Shown in pieces: positions 45,880 to 56,642 of a stretch of 64,000 nucleotides of DNA (its first letter is position 1; every line of letters begins with the position of its first letter). Source of the DNA: Gyromitra esculenta (Eukaryota; Ascomycota; Pezizomycetes; Pezizales; Discinaceae); assembly GCA_038503075.1 (NCBI GenBank), contig JBCAML010000008.1, positions 806,001 to 870,000 of the forward strand. Reading direction: 5' to 3'. The notes under the pieces are model-generated. The model was not told the DNA's origin. It saw only the letters and a program-made list of their open reading frames with translations, and did no database searches. Made by a program: the position numbers and the translations under genes.

Positions 45880-47198
45880 GCTCACCCGCTCCCGCTGGCC
45901 CTTCCACTGAAGGAGCTGCTGTCGCCACCCAACGCTTCCCCACTAGAGAAGCCTTTGCCCAAGCCTTGAGAGAGGATGCTGCTGAGCTGTATAATCACCT
46001 CAGAGACCTCTACCAAGCCTTGGAGGACCAAATTGACGTCCTTCAAGAAAATGAAAGGGAAGCTGAGGTAAAAGTTGGCACAGCAAAAATTCAGACCGAC
46101 AACACCCTCCGTCATGCTACCGAACAAGATCAACGGGTTACTGAAGCCGCCAGCCTAATCGCCCGGTTACGACAAGAGCGAAATGAAGCTCGATCCATCA
46201 ACCAAGCACCCCCCACTCCACCCAACCTCACTGCCACCCCACCTCCACCAACAAACTCCCATCGCTCGGAACGGATGCCTGACCCGGAGAAATTCGATGG
46301 GTCCCGAACCAAACTCCCCAGCTTCATCCTCCAGCTACGCTCTAAGCTAACCGTCAACCGGGACCGCTTTGCAAATGAGACCACCATGATCCTTTATACC
46401 ATCAATCGACTAGAAGGAGCAGCTCTGGAGCAAGTTCGCCACACTGTTCTCCCCTCGGGCCTTACCACCTGGACCAGCGCGGAACAACTTATCACCGCCC
46501 TGGAAACCGCCTTTGGAGACCCAGACCCAACCGGCACCGTTCGACGAGAACTCCACCAACTCCGCCAAGGGAAACACGATTTTTCGGCGTATCTAGCCGA
46601 TTTTCAAAGAATCATGGGACAACTGAATTTCGATGAGAATTCAAAAATGGATGCATTGGAACACGGTATGTCGGAAGAACTGAAAGAGGCTATGGTGTTC
46701 GCACCCATCGCCCCTGCCACCCTCCAAGAGATGATTCTCACCTTTACCCAGCTGGATAATCGTATCCAAGCCCGAAAGGCAGAGAAGCAAGGAAACACCC
46801 GCGAAGGTATGGGCCAGTTCAGTGCTCCTGCCACCTTCACCCCGACCTCCTCCTTTACTTCAGGAGGACTAGCCCCCATGGACCTATCTTTTGGTCGCAC
46901 TAGCAATACCTCTCGCCCCCCTCAGGATCAACGATATACGATGGTTAATGGAAGAAGGAAGCTCTCGGAGGAAGAAAAGCAGTGGCGCAGCTCCACCAGA
47001 AAATGCATGTTTTGTGCTGCTCCGGATCACTCATACGCCAACTGTCCCTCCGCTCCAAAAAAGCCAACTATGAGAGGAGCCCTTACCGCACCCCCCGCCC
47101 CCCGTACACCCGCTGCCTCCTCTCTACCGCCACCACCTCTCCCCCCTCAGTTTTTTGCGCTAGAATCTGCAAGCGCCTCAAATGAGGCTTTAAACTAG
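45876..47198 (+). CDS. element C Gag
   Basis: Structural protein that packages the element RNA into virus-like particles. 440 residues from MSSPAPAGPSTEGAAV. A coiled-coil region (about residues 40-110) is followed by a Pro-rich linker. The capsid-like block runs from MPDPEKFDGSRTKLPSFIL through LHQLRQGKHDFSAYLADFQ. The zinc knuckle CMFCAAPDHSYANC (CX2CX4HX4C) is followed by a Pro-rich end. The frame is fully open. The ATG was chosen because it overlaps the small ORF stop. The last codons are GAG GCT TTA AAC before TAG, which forms the frameshift heptamer. Confidence 0.92.
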   Translation: MSSPAPAGPSTEGAAVATQRFPTREAFAQALREDAAELYNHLRDLYQALEDQIDVLQENEREAEVKVGTAKIQTDNTLRHATEQDQRVTEAASLIARLRQERNEARSINQAPPTPPNLTATPPPPTNSHRSERMPDPEKFDGSRTKLPSFILQLRSKLTVNRDRFANETTMILYTINRLEGAALEQVRHTVLPSGLTTWTSAEQLITALETAFGDPDPTGTVRRELHQLRQGKHDFSAYLADFQRIMGQLNFDENSKMDALEHGMSEELKEAMVFAPIAPATLQEMILTFTQLDNRIQARKAEKQGNTREGMGQFSAPATFTPTSSFTSGGLAPMDLSFGRTSNTSRPPQDQRYTMVNGRRKLSEEEKQWRSSTRKCMFCAAPDHSYANCPSAPKKPTMRGALTAPPAPRTPAASSLPPPPLPPQFFALESASASNEALN

Positions 47199-47233
47199 TT
47201 CAACCAAGGCTGACCAGTGACCCTGCCTTGGTT
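47189..47233 (+). promoter_or_regulatory. -1 frameshift signal of element C
   Basis: TTTAAAC (47189-47195) in gag phase T TTA AAC, then stop TAG, a 6-nt spacer including the stop, stem AACCAAGGC (47202-47210), a 14-nt loop, and GCCTTGGTT (47225-47233), nine perfect pairs. Pol is open in the -1 frame from 47186 across the gag stop. Confidence 0.88.
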
Positions 47234-50200
47234 CCAAATTCTTTTCCTTTGTCTGCATTTTCAATTTCTGGGTTTTCAGTTTCCGGTATCAGCGTGGAGG
47301 ATCAATTGGATGGGGAACATTTTGTAATTTCTTGCAACATTTCCCATAGCAATAAAATCATTAAAACACACGCTTTATTGGACACTGGAGCCTCTGGATT
47401 TGCATTCATTGACAAGAATTTTGCAAGTCACCATTCATTCCCCCTCTCTCCTCTGAAAACGCCCAGACAACTAAAAGTTATCAATGGTCGCCCTGTTGCC
47501 TCAGGGGACATCACCCACATCGCCAACCTCAATCTGTCTATACAAAACCAACGTGAACAAGCTCCCTGCTTTGTGACCCAACTCGGCCACTACCCTTTAG
47601 TTTTAGGAATACCATGGATGAATCATCACGATGTCCAGCTTCATTTCGCCGACAAACGCATTGAGTTTAATTCTAAACTCTGCACCACCCACTGTGCCCC
47701 TCATTCCCATGTTGTATCCACCCCATCGATCCCCGCTCCTCCAAGGTTGAATATGTCTTTCATCAATGCTGCCAGCTTCAGGACCCTTACTCGAAAACGG
47801 TCCCTGCAAGCTTACGCAATGTCCCTCTATGAAATTAATAAAATTCTAGAGGAGAAGACTACGAAAGAAGAATGGAGAGCAAGGATCCCCACCGAATACC
47901 ATGACTTCTTGGACATGTTTGACAAAAAGAAAGCCCAAGGTCTATCACCACGTCGACCCTATGACCATAAGATACAACTTCAAGACAGAAAAGAAGCACC
48001 ATTTGGTCCTCTGTACGGAATGTCTCGGGAAGAACTAATAGTCCTGAAAAAATACATTGAAGACAACCTTGAAAAGGGTTTTATCCGAGCCAGCTCTTCG
48101 CCTGCCGGATCCCCTGTCCTCTTTGTCAAAAAGGCTGACGGCTCCCTCTGCTTATGTGTAGACTATCGTGGCCTTAATGCAATTACAGTGAAGGACCGTT
48201 ATACCTCTCCCCTTATCCGTGAAACACTTGATCGACTAGCGAAAGCACAATGGTACACCAAACTTGACCTCCGCGACGGCTACCACCAAATCCGTATTGC
48301 TGAAGGGGATGAATGGAAAACTGCCTTCCGCACCCAATATGGCCTCTACGAATATCAAGTTATGCCATTCGGCCTAACTAATGCACCTGGCACTTTTCAA
48401 CGCTTTGTCAACGACTGTCTGTTTCATGGATGGTTGCTTTTATTGATCAGTTAGGTACGGGGTTGCAAGGTTATCATGTTGTGTTGTTCTTTCCTATGTT
48501 TCTTTGGGTTCCTGTTACAATGAGTCACGTCTTTGTCATCGAACGAGTTGGAATGAGGTATATAAGCTAAGGGATTCCCCCTCTTGTTGTACTTTTCCTT
48601 CTTCTTTCCCTAAGCAACGTCTTCTATTGTACACTCACTGTATCTTACAAATACAACCTCAGATTACACCTCGTAATCTTTCGCTGTCGCCGTCTTCAAG
48701 TCATCATAACTTGAACCATTGGTAGAGCCTGTAGAACCTTCGTGCATCCTCTCGTCGTTAGTTTCTTGTCCAAGTAGCACTGCTTATCTCGGGGGATACC
48801 TGAGAGCTTGGCGAGAATCTCGCTCCCTGAGAGTCTGAGAGAATACCTAGATATTTTCTGCACTGCCTATCTTGATGATATCCTTATCTATAGCGATACC
48901 TTTGCAGAGCATCAAGTCCACGTCAGAAAGGTGCTGCAAACTCTCAAAGAAAATGATATCCTACTGAAGCCGGAGAAATGCGAGTTCCAAGTACAAACTA
49001 CCAAGTACCTAGGACTCATCCTCACCCCCGATGGTATCAAAATGGACGAGGAAAAGCTCAAAGCTGTACGAGAATGGGGCACTCCAAAGAGTGTTAAGGA
49101 TGTACAAGCCTTTTTAGGGTTCGCCAATTTCTATCGACGATTTATCCTAGGGTTCTCAAAACTTGCCTCTCCACTTACAGCATTGACAAAGAAAGGGATT
49201 AGCTTCGAATGGACCGTCGAAGCAGACATTGCCTTCGAGAATTTAAAGCACCCCTTTACCACAGCACCAATTCTAATCCACTTCGACCCTGATAAAAAGA
49301 TTATAGTCGAAACCGATGCTTCTGATTTTGTGTCTGGAGGAGTGCTATCCTAATATGACAATGCCGGCGTTTTACACCCTGTAGCCTTCTTCTCCAAGAA
49401 GCATTCACCTGCTGAATGCAACTATGAGATTTACGATAAGGAGCTACTGGCTATCATCAGGGTATTCGAAGAATGGTGCCCAGAACTCGAAGGATCAAAA
49501 CATCCTATCGACGTTATCAGTAATCACAAGAACCTCGAGTATTTCATGAGTACCAAGCAACTTAACCATCGTCAAGCCAGATGGGCTGAGTACTTATCTC
49601 GCTTTGATTTTGTGATTACATACCGACCAGGCAAAGAAGGAGGGAAACCGGATGCATTGACTCGGAGATCAGGAGATCTCCCCAAGGAAGGGGATGAAAG
49701 ATTAGCACACCAGAGTCAAGTGGTGCTAAAGAAGGAGAACATTGACCCTAAGATAAGTTTGTTGTCGGCTTCTTTATCAAATGAAGCCGGTGTATTGGAC
49801 GCCCCCCTAGAAAAGCTTTTTCTAGAAGGCTATATGGCTGACAAGTTTCCGGAAAAGATACTCGTAGCGCTAGGGAATAAAGACCAACAGTCGAAGGAAA
49901 TCACTCTAAGTGAATGTACCAACGAGAATAACCGATTGTGCTACTGAGGAAACCTCTATGTACCCAACTTCGATCCTCTTCGCCTGGAACTTATTAAAAG
50001 ACATCATGACGCCCCTGCTGCAGGACACCCTGGACGAGATAAAACCTTCGAACTAATCAGTAGAACCTTTTACTGGCCAAAGATGAGGGAATCAATCGAC
50101 CGTTATGTACGCAACTGCCATATTTGTCAAAAGGCAAAACCTGTCAGCCAACGTACCTCAGGAGTCCTCTGTCCCCTACCCATACCAAATCGCCCCTGGC

Positions 50201-51315
50201 AAGAAGTCTCGATGGACTTTGTGACAGGCCTTCCAGAGTCAAACGGGCATGATGCCATGATGGTAGTAGTCGATCGGCTATCCAAAATGCGACACCTAAT
50301 TCCTTGTAATACTACTGTCAACTCCAGAGATGTAGCCGACTTGTATTTACAACACATTTGGAAACTACACGGACTCCCTATGCATGTCACCTCCGATCGA
50401 GGCACTCAGTTCACTGCCCACTTCTGGAAAGAAGTATGTCAACGCTTAGGCATACAGGCCCGGATGTCTACCGCCTTTCACCCAGAAACAGATGGACAGA
50501 CAGAAAGGTTAAATGCAGTAATGGAACAATATCTACGCTCCTACGTATCGTACCAACAAGAAGATTGGAGTAAGTGGCTACCGATGGCAGAATTCTCTGC
50601 TAATAACCAGGAATCAGCAAGCACGAAGGTATCCCCCTTCTTTGCCAACTACGGCTATCACCCCTGATTTGATACCTCTCTGGTTCCGACGATCAATACC
50701 CCTCAAAGTCAAGATGCTACTACGTTCACTAGTCGAATGCAAGAGCTACATGACCATCTAAGGACACAAATTAGGGTCGCACAGGACGTTCAGGAAACCG
50801 CTACTAATAAGCACAGAACCCCAGCACCAGCATATCGAGTTAACGACCCTGTCTTCGTATCAATGAAGAATGTGAGAACTACACGAAATGCCCGAAAACT
50901 GGACTGCAAATGGATGGGACCTTATTCTGTTAAACAAGTGATCTCCCCTTTCGCCAACGAAATCGAGCTACCAACTTCAGTCAAGTATCACCCGGTTTTT
51001 CATGTTTCTTTATTGAAACCTGCCCCCAACGACGCTCTCCCTGGCCAAATAATACCTCCTCCAATGCCTGTTATTGTTAATGACCAGGAGGAGTATTATA
51101 TCGAGAAAATCTTAGATCATCGCATCCATCGAGGAAAATCGCAATATCTGGTGGAATGGACGGGCTATGCTCACCCTACCTGGGAACCTGCCGAAGACCT
51201 TAAAGATGCTGTCGCCCTTGATACCTTTCTCGCCCAACAGACCGATCCAACTTCTGGTGCTCACAGGAGCTCACGCTTGAAGAGGGAAGCTACTTTCACG
51301 GATGGAACCCGGTAA
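47196..51315 (+). pseudogene. element C pol, interrupted
   Basis: Order: protease (LLDTGASGFAFIDKNF), RT ([41 protein letters not shown]), solo LTR at 48422-48832, RT active site [10 protein letters not shown], and RNase H ([12 protein letters not shown]). Integrase follows ([12 protein letters not shown]...[48 protein letters not shown]), then the chromodomain (YYIEKILDHRIHRGKSQYL). After removal of the LTR and one 5-base repeat the frame is continuous. In-frame stops stand at 49351 (TAA for CAA), 49945 (TGA for CGA) and 50665 (TGA for CGA), all single C-to-T changes. The stop codon (51313-51315) lies inside the 3' LTR. Confidence 0.9.
48422..48832 (+). repeat. solo LTR of the B family in element C, TSD GTCTG
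   Basis: 411 bases, TTTCATGGATGG...CGCTCCCTGAGA, flanked by GTCTG at 48417-48421 and 48833-48837. It shows that B-family elements were active after C inserted. Confidence 0.92.
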
Positions 51316-51716
51316 TAGGTTAGGATGAAGTTGTTGGTATTTACGGAGGATTTCCTTGGATATAATGGCTTTGTTGTTCAGTTACGTTTCGGTTGTCGTT
51401 GACTTGTTGGTTTGTGTTACGTGAAAGCGGGGTATTTAAGTGAAGGATTTCAGTCGTTTTTGTACTCTTCTTCTTCTTTCCTTAAGCAACGTTCTCATTT
51501 ATCTTCTCCTGTAAATTGTCGGAATACTACCTCGGTTCTACCTCAGAACCCTCGCTGTCGCTGTTTACTTCGCTGCACTTATCTCACCTTGAGATAGACC
51601 CCTTGTAGAACTTGTAGAAAAATGCCGCACTCTTTGAACGTGTTGTTATCTCGTTTAAGTAGCACTGCTCACCTTCAGGGATACTGAAGGGCTTAACGAG
51701 AAACACAACCGTGAGA
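51294..51716 (+). repeat. 3' LTR of element C
   Basis: 423 bases starting TTTCACGGATGGAACC, preceded by the purine tract AGAGGGAAGCTAC. From the middle on it is nearly identical to the 5' LTR; the first part differs more. Confidence 0.9.
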
Positions 51717-51910
51717 AAATACTATCATGGTTCTACCTCAGAACCCTCGCTGTCACTGTTTACTTCACTACACTTATCTCGCCTGGAGATAGACCCCTCT
51801 TAGAACTTGTAGAAACGCCGCGCACTTTGAAGGTGTTGTTTACCTCGCTTAAGTAGCACTGTTCACCTTCAGGGATACTGAAGGGCTTAACGAGGGACTC
51901 GACCGTGAGA
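51717..51910 (+). repeat. 3' part of the LTR of element D
   Basis: 194 bases from AAATACTATCATGGTTC to GACCGTGAGA, the R-U5 part of a plus-strand LTR whose first half is missing at the junction with C. It is followed by TT and the primer-binding site, so it is the 5' LTR of element D. Confidence 0.85.
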
Positions 51911-51984
51911 TTACGTTGCTTCCAAAATCTACACCTTCTACCACTTGATCTATACAGAGCATACCTACCCCCACCAACTTTGCC

Positions 51985-53283
51985 ATGGAAGGGGCCGCCG
52001 TCGCCGCAAAATGCTTCCCCACCAGGGAAGCTTTCGCCCAAGCCTATAGAGAAGATCCCGCAGAGCTCTACAATGAACTCAGGGACCTCAACCAAGCCCT
52101 GGAAGACCAAATCGATGTCCTCCAGGAAAGCGAGCGAGAAAATGAGGTCAAACTCAACACCGCTCACATTCAGACTGACAACGCCCTCTGTCAGGCTGCG
52201 GAACATGACCAACGGGTCACAGAGACTGCTAACCTGATCGCCCGGTTACGGCAAGAGCGAAACGAGGCTCGAGCCACCATTCAAGCACCCTCCGCTCCAC
52301 CCAACCTTAGCGCCACCCCACCTCTAACAAACTCCCACCGCTCAGAACGGATGCCAGATCCCGAGAGGTTCGATGGGTCCCGAGCTAAGCTCCCAGGCTT
52401 TATACTCCAACTGCGCTCTAAGCTTACCGTTAATCGGGACCGCTTTGCAAACGAAACCACGATGATCCTATACACCATTAATCGGCTAGAAGGAGCAGAG
52501 CTAGATCAGGTCCACCACACCGTTCTCCCCTCCGGCCTAACCACATGGACTAGTGCAGAACAACTCATCGCCGCTCTAGAAACTGCTTTCGGAGACCCAG
52601 ACCCAACCGGCACAGCCCGACAAGAACTCCACCAGCTTCGTCAAGGGAAACATGACTTTTCAGCCTATCTAGCCGACTTCCAAAGAATCATGGGACAGCT
52701 TAATTTTGATGAGAATTGGAAAATGGACGCCCTAGAACATGGCATGTCGGAAGAGCTGAAAGAAGCTATGGTGTTCGCACCCATTGCCCCTGCCACTCTC
52801 CAAGAGATGATCCTCACCCTCACCCGGCTGGACAATCGTATCCGAGCCCGTAGAGCAGAGAAAAGAGGAAATACTCACGAGAATATGGGCCAATTCAGTG
52901 CCCCCGCCGCCTTCACCACTGCCTCCTCCTTCACCCCAGGAGGACTAGCCCCTATGGACCTGTCTTTCGGCCGCACTAGCAATATCTCTCGCCCTCCTCA
53001 AGACCAAAGATATACTATGGTCAATGGGCGAAGAAAACTCTTTGAGGAAGAAAAACAGTGGCGCCGATCCACTGGAAAATGTATGTTCTGCGCCGCCCCC
53101 GACCACTCTTACGCCAACTGCCCCTCTGCACCAAAGAAACCAACAATGAGAGGAGCTCTCACCACGATCACCAATACAGCTACTCCTCCCGCTTCCTCCG
53201 TTCGCCAACTTCCCCTGCCTCCACTACCCCCACAGTTCTTTGCGATTGACGCCCCTGACGCCTCCGAGGAGTCTTTAAACTAG
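51985..53283 (+). CDS. element D Gag, 5'-shortened
   Basis: 432 residues from MEGAAVAAKCFPTREAFAQ. The usual first ten or so residues (MSSPAPA...) are missing, so the true start is lost with the leader deletion. The frame is open through MPDPERFDGSRAKLPGFIL, LHQLRQGKHDFSAYLADFQ and the zinc knuckle CMFCAAPDHSYANC. It ends GAG TCT TTA AAC before TAG. Confidence 0.85.
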   Translation: MEGAAVAAKCFPTREAFAQAYREDPAELYNELRDLNQALEDQIDVLQESERENEVKLNTAHIQTDNALCQAAEHDQRVTETANLIARLRQERNEARATIQAPSAPPNLSATPPLTNSHRSERMPDPERFDGSRAKLPGFILQLRSKLTVNRDRFANETTMILYTINRLEGAELDQVHHTVLPSGLTTWTSAEQLIAALETAFGDPDPTGTARQELHQLRQGKHDFSAYLADFQRIMGQLNFDENWKMDALEHGMSEELKEAMVFAPIAPATLQEMILTLTRLDNRIRARRAEKRGNTHENMGQFSAPAAFTTASSFTPGGLAPMDLSFGRTSNISRPPQDQRYTMVNGRRKLFEEEKQWRRSTGKCMFCAAPDHSYANCPSAPKKPTMRGALTTITNTATPPASSVRQLPLPPLPPQFFAIDAPDASEESLN

Positions 53284-53318
53284 TTCAACTGAAGTCACCC
53301 AGTGACCCTGCTCCGGTT
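53274..53318 (+). promoter_or_regulatory. -1 frameshift signal of element D
   Basis: TTTAAAC (53274-53280), TAG, 6-nt spacer, arm AACTGAAGT (53287-53295), 14-nt loop, arm GCTCCGGTT (53310-53318). One A-C mismatch and two wobbles weaken the stem, as expected for a decaying copy. Confidence 0.78.
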
Positions 53319-56300
53319 CCTTTTTCTTTACCTTTGTCTGCGTTTTCGATTTCAGGCTTCTCAGTGTTGGATATGTGCGTGGAGGATCAATTGGATGGGG
53401 AACATTTTGTTATTTCTTGTAGCATTTTCTCACGGTTGAGTCCCTTGCTAAGCCCTTCAGTATCCCTGAAGGTGAGCAGTGCTACTCAGATGGGGGAACA
53501 ACACGTTTGAAGAGTGCAATGTTTTCTACAGGTCCTACGGAGGGTTTGGTATCTCAAGGCGAGATAGAAGTAGCAAAGTGAACAGCAACAGCGAGAATTC
53601 TGAGGTAGAACCGCGATAGTAATTAAATAATACACAAGAAGGTAACGAGAACGTTGCTTAAGGAGAAAAGAGAAAGAAAGACAAAAACGACTAAAATCCT
53701 TCACTTAAATACCCCGTTCTTTCTGTAACACCAACAACAACCAGAACAGCAACCGAAACACAAAGACATTGTTCCCAGTAACTGAAATCCATCCCGACCA
53801 ATCACATAATCCTTAACAGACCTCTTCACTTCGATCCGTGAAACATTTCCTATAGTAATAAAATTATCAAAACCCACGCACTATTGGACACTGGAGCCTC
53901 TGGATTCGCTTTCATTGATAAAGAATTCGCGAGTCACCATTTCCTACCTCTTTCCCCTCTCAAAACACCTAGACAGCTTGAAGTTATCAATGGCCGCCCT
54001 GTCCCCTCAGGAGCCATCACCCATATCGTCAACCTTAACCTATCCATCCAACAGCACCAAGAACAAGCCCCCTGCTTTGTCACTCAGCTTGGTCATTATC
54101 CCCTGGTCCTAGGAATTCCATGGATGAACTATCATGACGTTCATCTCCACTTCGCTGATAAACGCATTGAGTTTAATTCTAAGCTCTGCACCACCCACTG
54201 TTCCTCCGATACGGCCATTGTATCTGCCCCCTCAATTTCTGTTCCAGCCAAACTAAACGTTTCATTTATCAATGCCGCTAGCTTCAGGACCCTCACTCGA
54301 AAACGATCCTTACAAGCATATGCTATGTCCCTCTACAAAATTAATAGAATTCTAGAGGAAAAAACTACTAAGGAAGAATGGAGAGCAAGAATTCCTGCAG
54401 AATACCATGACTTTTTAGACATGTTCGACAAGAAGAAAGCTCAAGGTCTATCACCACGTCAACCATATGACCATAAAATACAACTCCAAGACGGAAAAGA
54501 AGCCCCTTTCGGCCCCCTGTATAGAATGTCCCGGGAGGAGCTTATCGTCCTAAAGAAGTATATTGAAGATAACCTTGAAAAAGTTTTCATCCGAGCCAGC
54601 TCTCCGCCTGCTGGATCACCTGTCCTCTTTGTAAAAAAGGCCGATGGCTCTCTTCGCCTATGCGTGGACTATCGAGGCCTTAATGCTATACGGTTAAGGA
54701 CCGTTATACATCTCCCCTTATCCGAGAGACTCTTGATCAACTAGCAAAGACACAATGGTATACCAAGTTGGATCTTCGCGATGGATATCATCAAATTCGA
54801 ATCGCTGAAGGGGATGAATGGAAAACTGCCTTCAGCACCCGTTACGGTCTTTATGAGTATCAAGTCATGCCTTTTGGTCTAATCAACGCCCCCGGAACGT
54901 TCCAATGCTTTGTGAACGACTGCCTCACGGAATATCTCAACATCTTCTGTACCACCTACCTAGATGACATTCTCATCTACAGTGACACCTTCGCTGAACA
55001 CCAAATCCATGTTCGAAAGGTCCTACAAGCGCTCAAAGACAATGACATCCTGTTGAAACCGGAAAAATGTGAATTCGAGGTACAAACAACAAAATACCTT
55101 GGCCTCATCCTCACCCCCGATGGCATTAGAATGGACGAGGAAAAACTGAAGGCCGTCCGGGAATGGGGCACACCGAAAAGTGTTAAGGATGTTCAAGCTT
55201 TCCTAGGGTTTACCAATTTCTACCGCCGGTTTATCCTAGGATTCTCTAAACTTGCTTCGCCCCTGACAGCTCTTACAAAGAAGGGGATTATCTTCGAATG
55301 GATGGTAGAAGCGGATATTGCCTTCGAAAACCTTAAGCATGCTTTTACCACTGCCCTGATCCTCATCCACTTCGACCCGGATAAAAAAATCATTGTCGAA
55401 AGCGATGCCTCAGACTTTGTATCCGGAGGTATCCTGTCACAATACGATGATGCCGGAGTACTACATCCTGTAGCATTCTTCTCTAAGAAGCACTCGCCCG
55501 CTGAATGCAACTATGAGATTTATGACAAAGAACTACTAGCCATCATCCGTGTGTTCGAGGAATGGCGCCCAGAGCTTGAAGGCTCTAAGCATCCTATTGA
55601 CGTCATTAGTGACCATAAAAATCTTGAGTACTTTATGAGTACTAAACAACTCAATCGTCGACAGGCCAGATGGGCTGAGTACCTATCCCGCTTCGATTTT
55701 GTGATCACCTACCAACCAGGCAGCCAAGGAGGAAAACCGGACGCATTGACTAGGAGATCGGGAGATCTCCCCAAAGAAGGGGATGAAAGATTGGTACACC
55801 AGAGTCAGGTGGTGTTAAAGAAAGAAAACATTGACCCTAAGATAAGTTTGTTGTCGGCTTCTTTGTCAAATGAAGTTGCTGAATTGGACGCCCCTCTGAA
55901 AAAACTCTTCCATGAAGGATTCATCGCTGACAAGTTCCCCGAAGAAATACTTGAAGCACTAAGGAATAAGGATCAACAATCAAAAAAGATCACCTTAAGC
56001 GAGTGCACTGAGGAAAACGGAAGACTATGTTATCGAGGATGTATCTACGTCCCTAACCTAGATGCCCTCCGCTTGGAATTAATTCAAAGACACCATGATA
56101 ACCCTGCAGCAGGCCATTCAGGATGAGATAAGACGTTTGAACTCCTTACTAGAAGTTTCTACTGGCCCAAGATGTGAGAATCAATTAAACGATATGTGCG
56201 TAATTGCCACATCTGCCAGAAAGCGAAGTCAGTTACCCAGCAAACTCATGGAGTTCTCTGCCCTCTACCTATTCCAAACCGTCCTTGGCAAGAAATTTCG

Positions 56301-56642
56301 ATGGACTTTGTGACAGGCCTCCAGGAGTCGAACGGCTATGATGCTATTATGGTAATAGTAGATCGCCTATCGAAAATGCGACATCTTATTCCGTGCAATA
56401 CTACTGTTAATTCACGAGATGTCACAGATCTCTACCTTCAGTATGTGTGGAAACTTCATGGCTTACCAACACACGTCACCTCCGATCGGAGAACGTAGTT
56501 CACCGCCCATTTCTGGAAGGAGCTCTGCCAGCGCCTAGGAATTCAAGCTAGGATGTCAACAGCCTTCCACCCAGAAACTGACGGACAAATGGAACGATTA
56601 AACGCGGTTATGGAACAATACCTGTGCTCCTATGTGTCTTAT
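53281..56642 (+). pseudogene. element D pol, first part (protease, RT, RNase H, start of integrase)
   Basis: Protease LLDTGASGFAFIDKEF after the solo LTR, then RT to [13 protein letters not shown] one-base loss near 54690 shifts the frame; RT resumes at [12 protein letters not shown] and reaches [10 protein letters not shown]. RNase H ([12 protein letters not shown]) and integrase follow (HHDNPAAGH, NCHICQKAK, MDFVTGLQESNG). Stops at 56124 (TGA), 56175 (TGA) and 56496 (TAG) each fit one C-to-T change of CGA or CAG. The piece ends at the CTTAT duplication of element E. Confidence 0.88.
53428..53843 (-). repeat. solo LTR in element D, TSD CATTT
   Basis: 416 bases, TCTCACGG...CCGTGAAA on the plus strand, flanked by CATTT at 53423-53427 and 53844-53848. 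Comparison with E shows the uninterrupted target (AGCATTTCC). Confidence 0.92.

Larger units (their letters stand above)
45267..51716 (+). mobile_element. Ty3/gypsy chromodomain retrotransposon C, full length
   Basis: LTRs 45267-45675 (409 bases) and 51294-51716 (423 bases) flank the small ORF, gag and pol. A solo LTR of the B family interrupts pol. AAATAC stands on both sides (45261-45266 and 51717-51722), but the two flanks come from LTR pieces of opposite orientation, so it may not be a true duplication. Pol carries three in-frame stops, so this copy is inactive. Confidence 0.92.
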
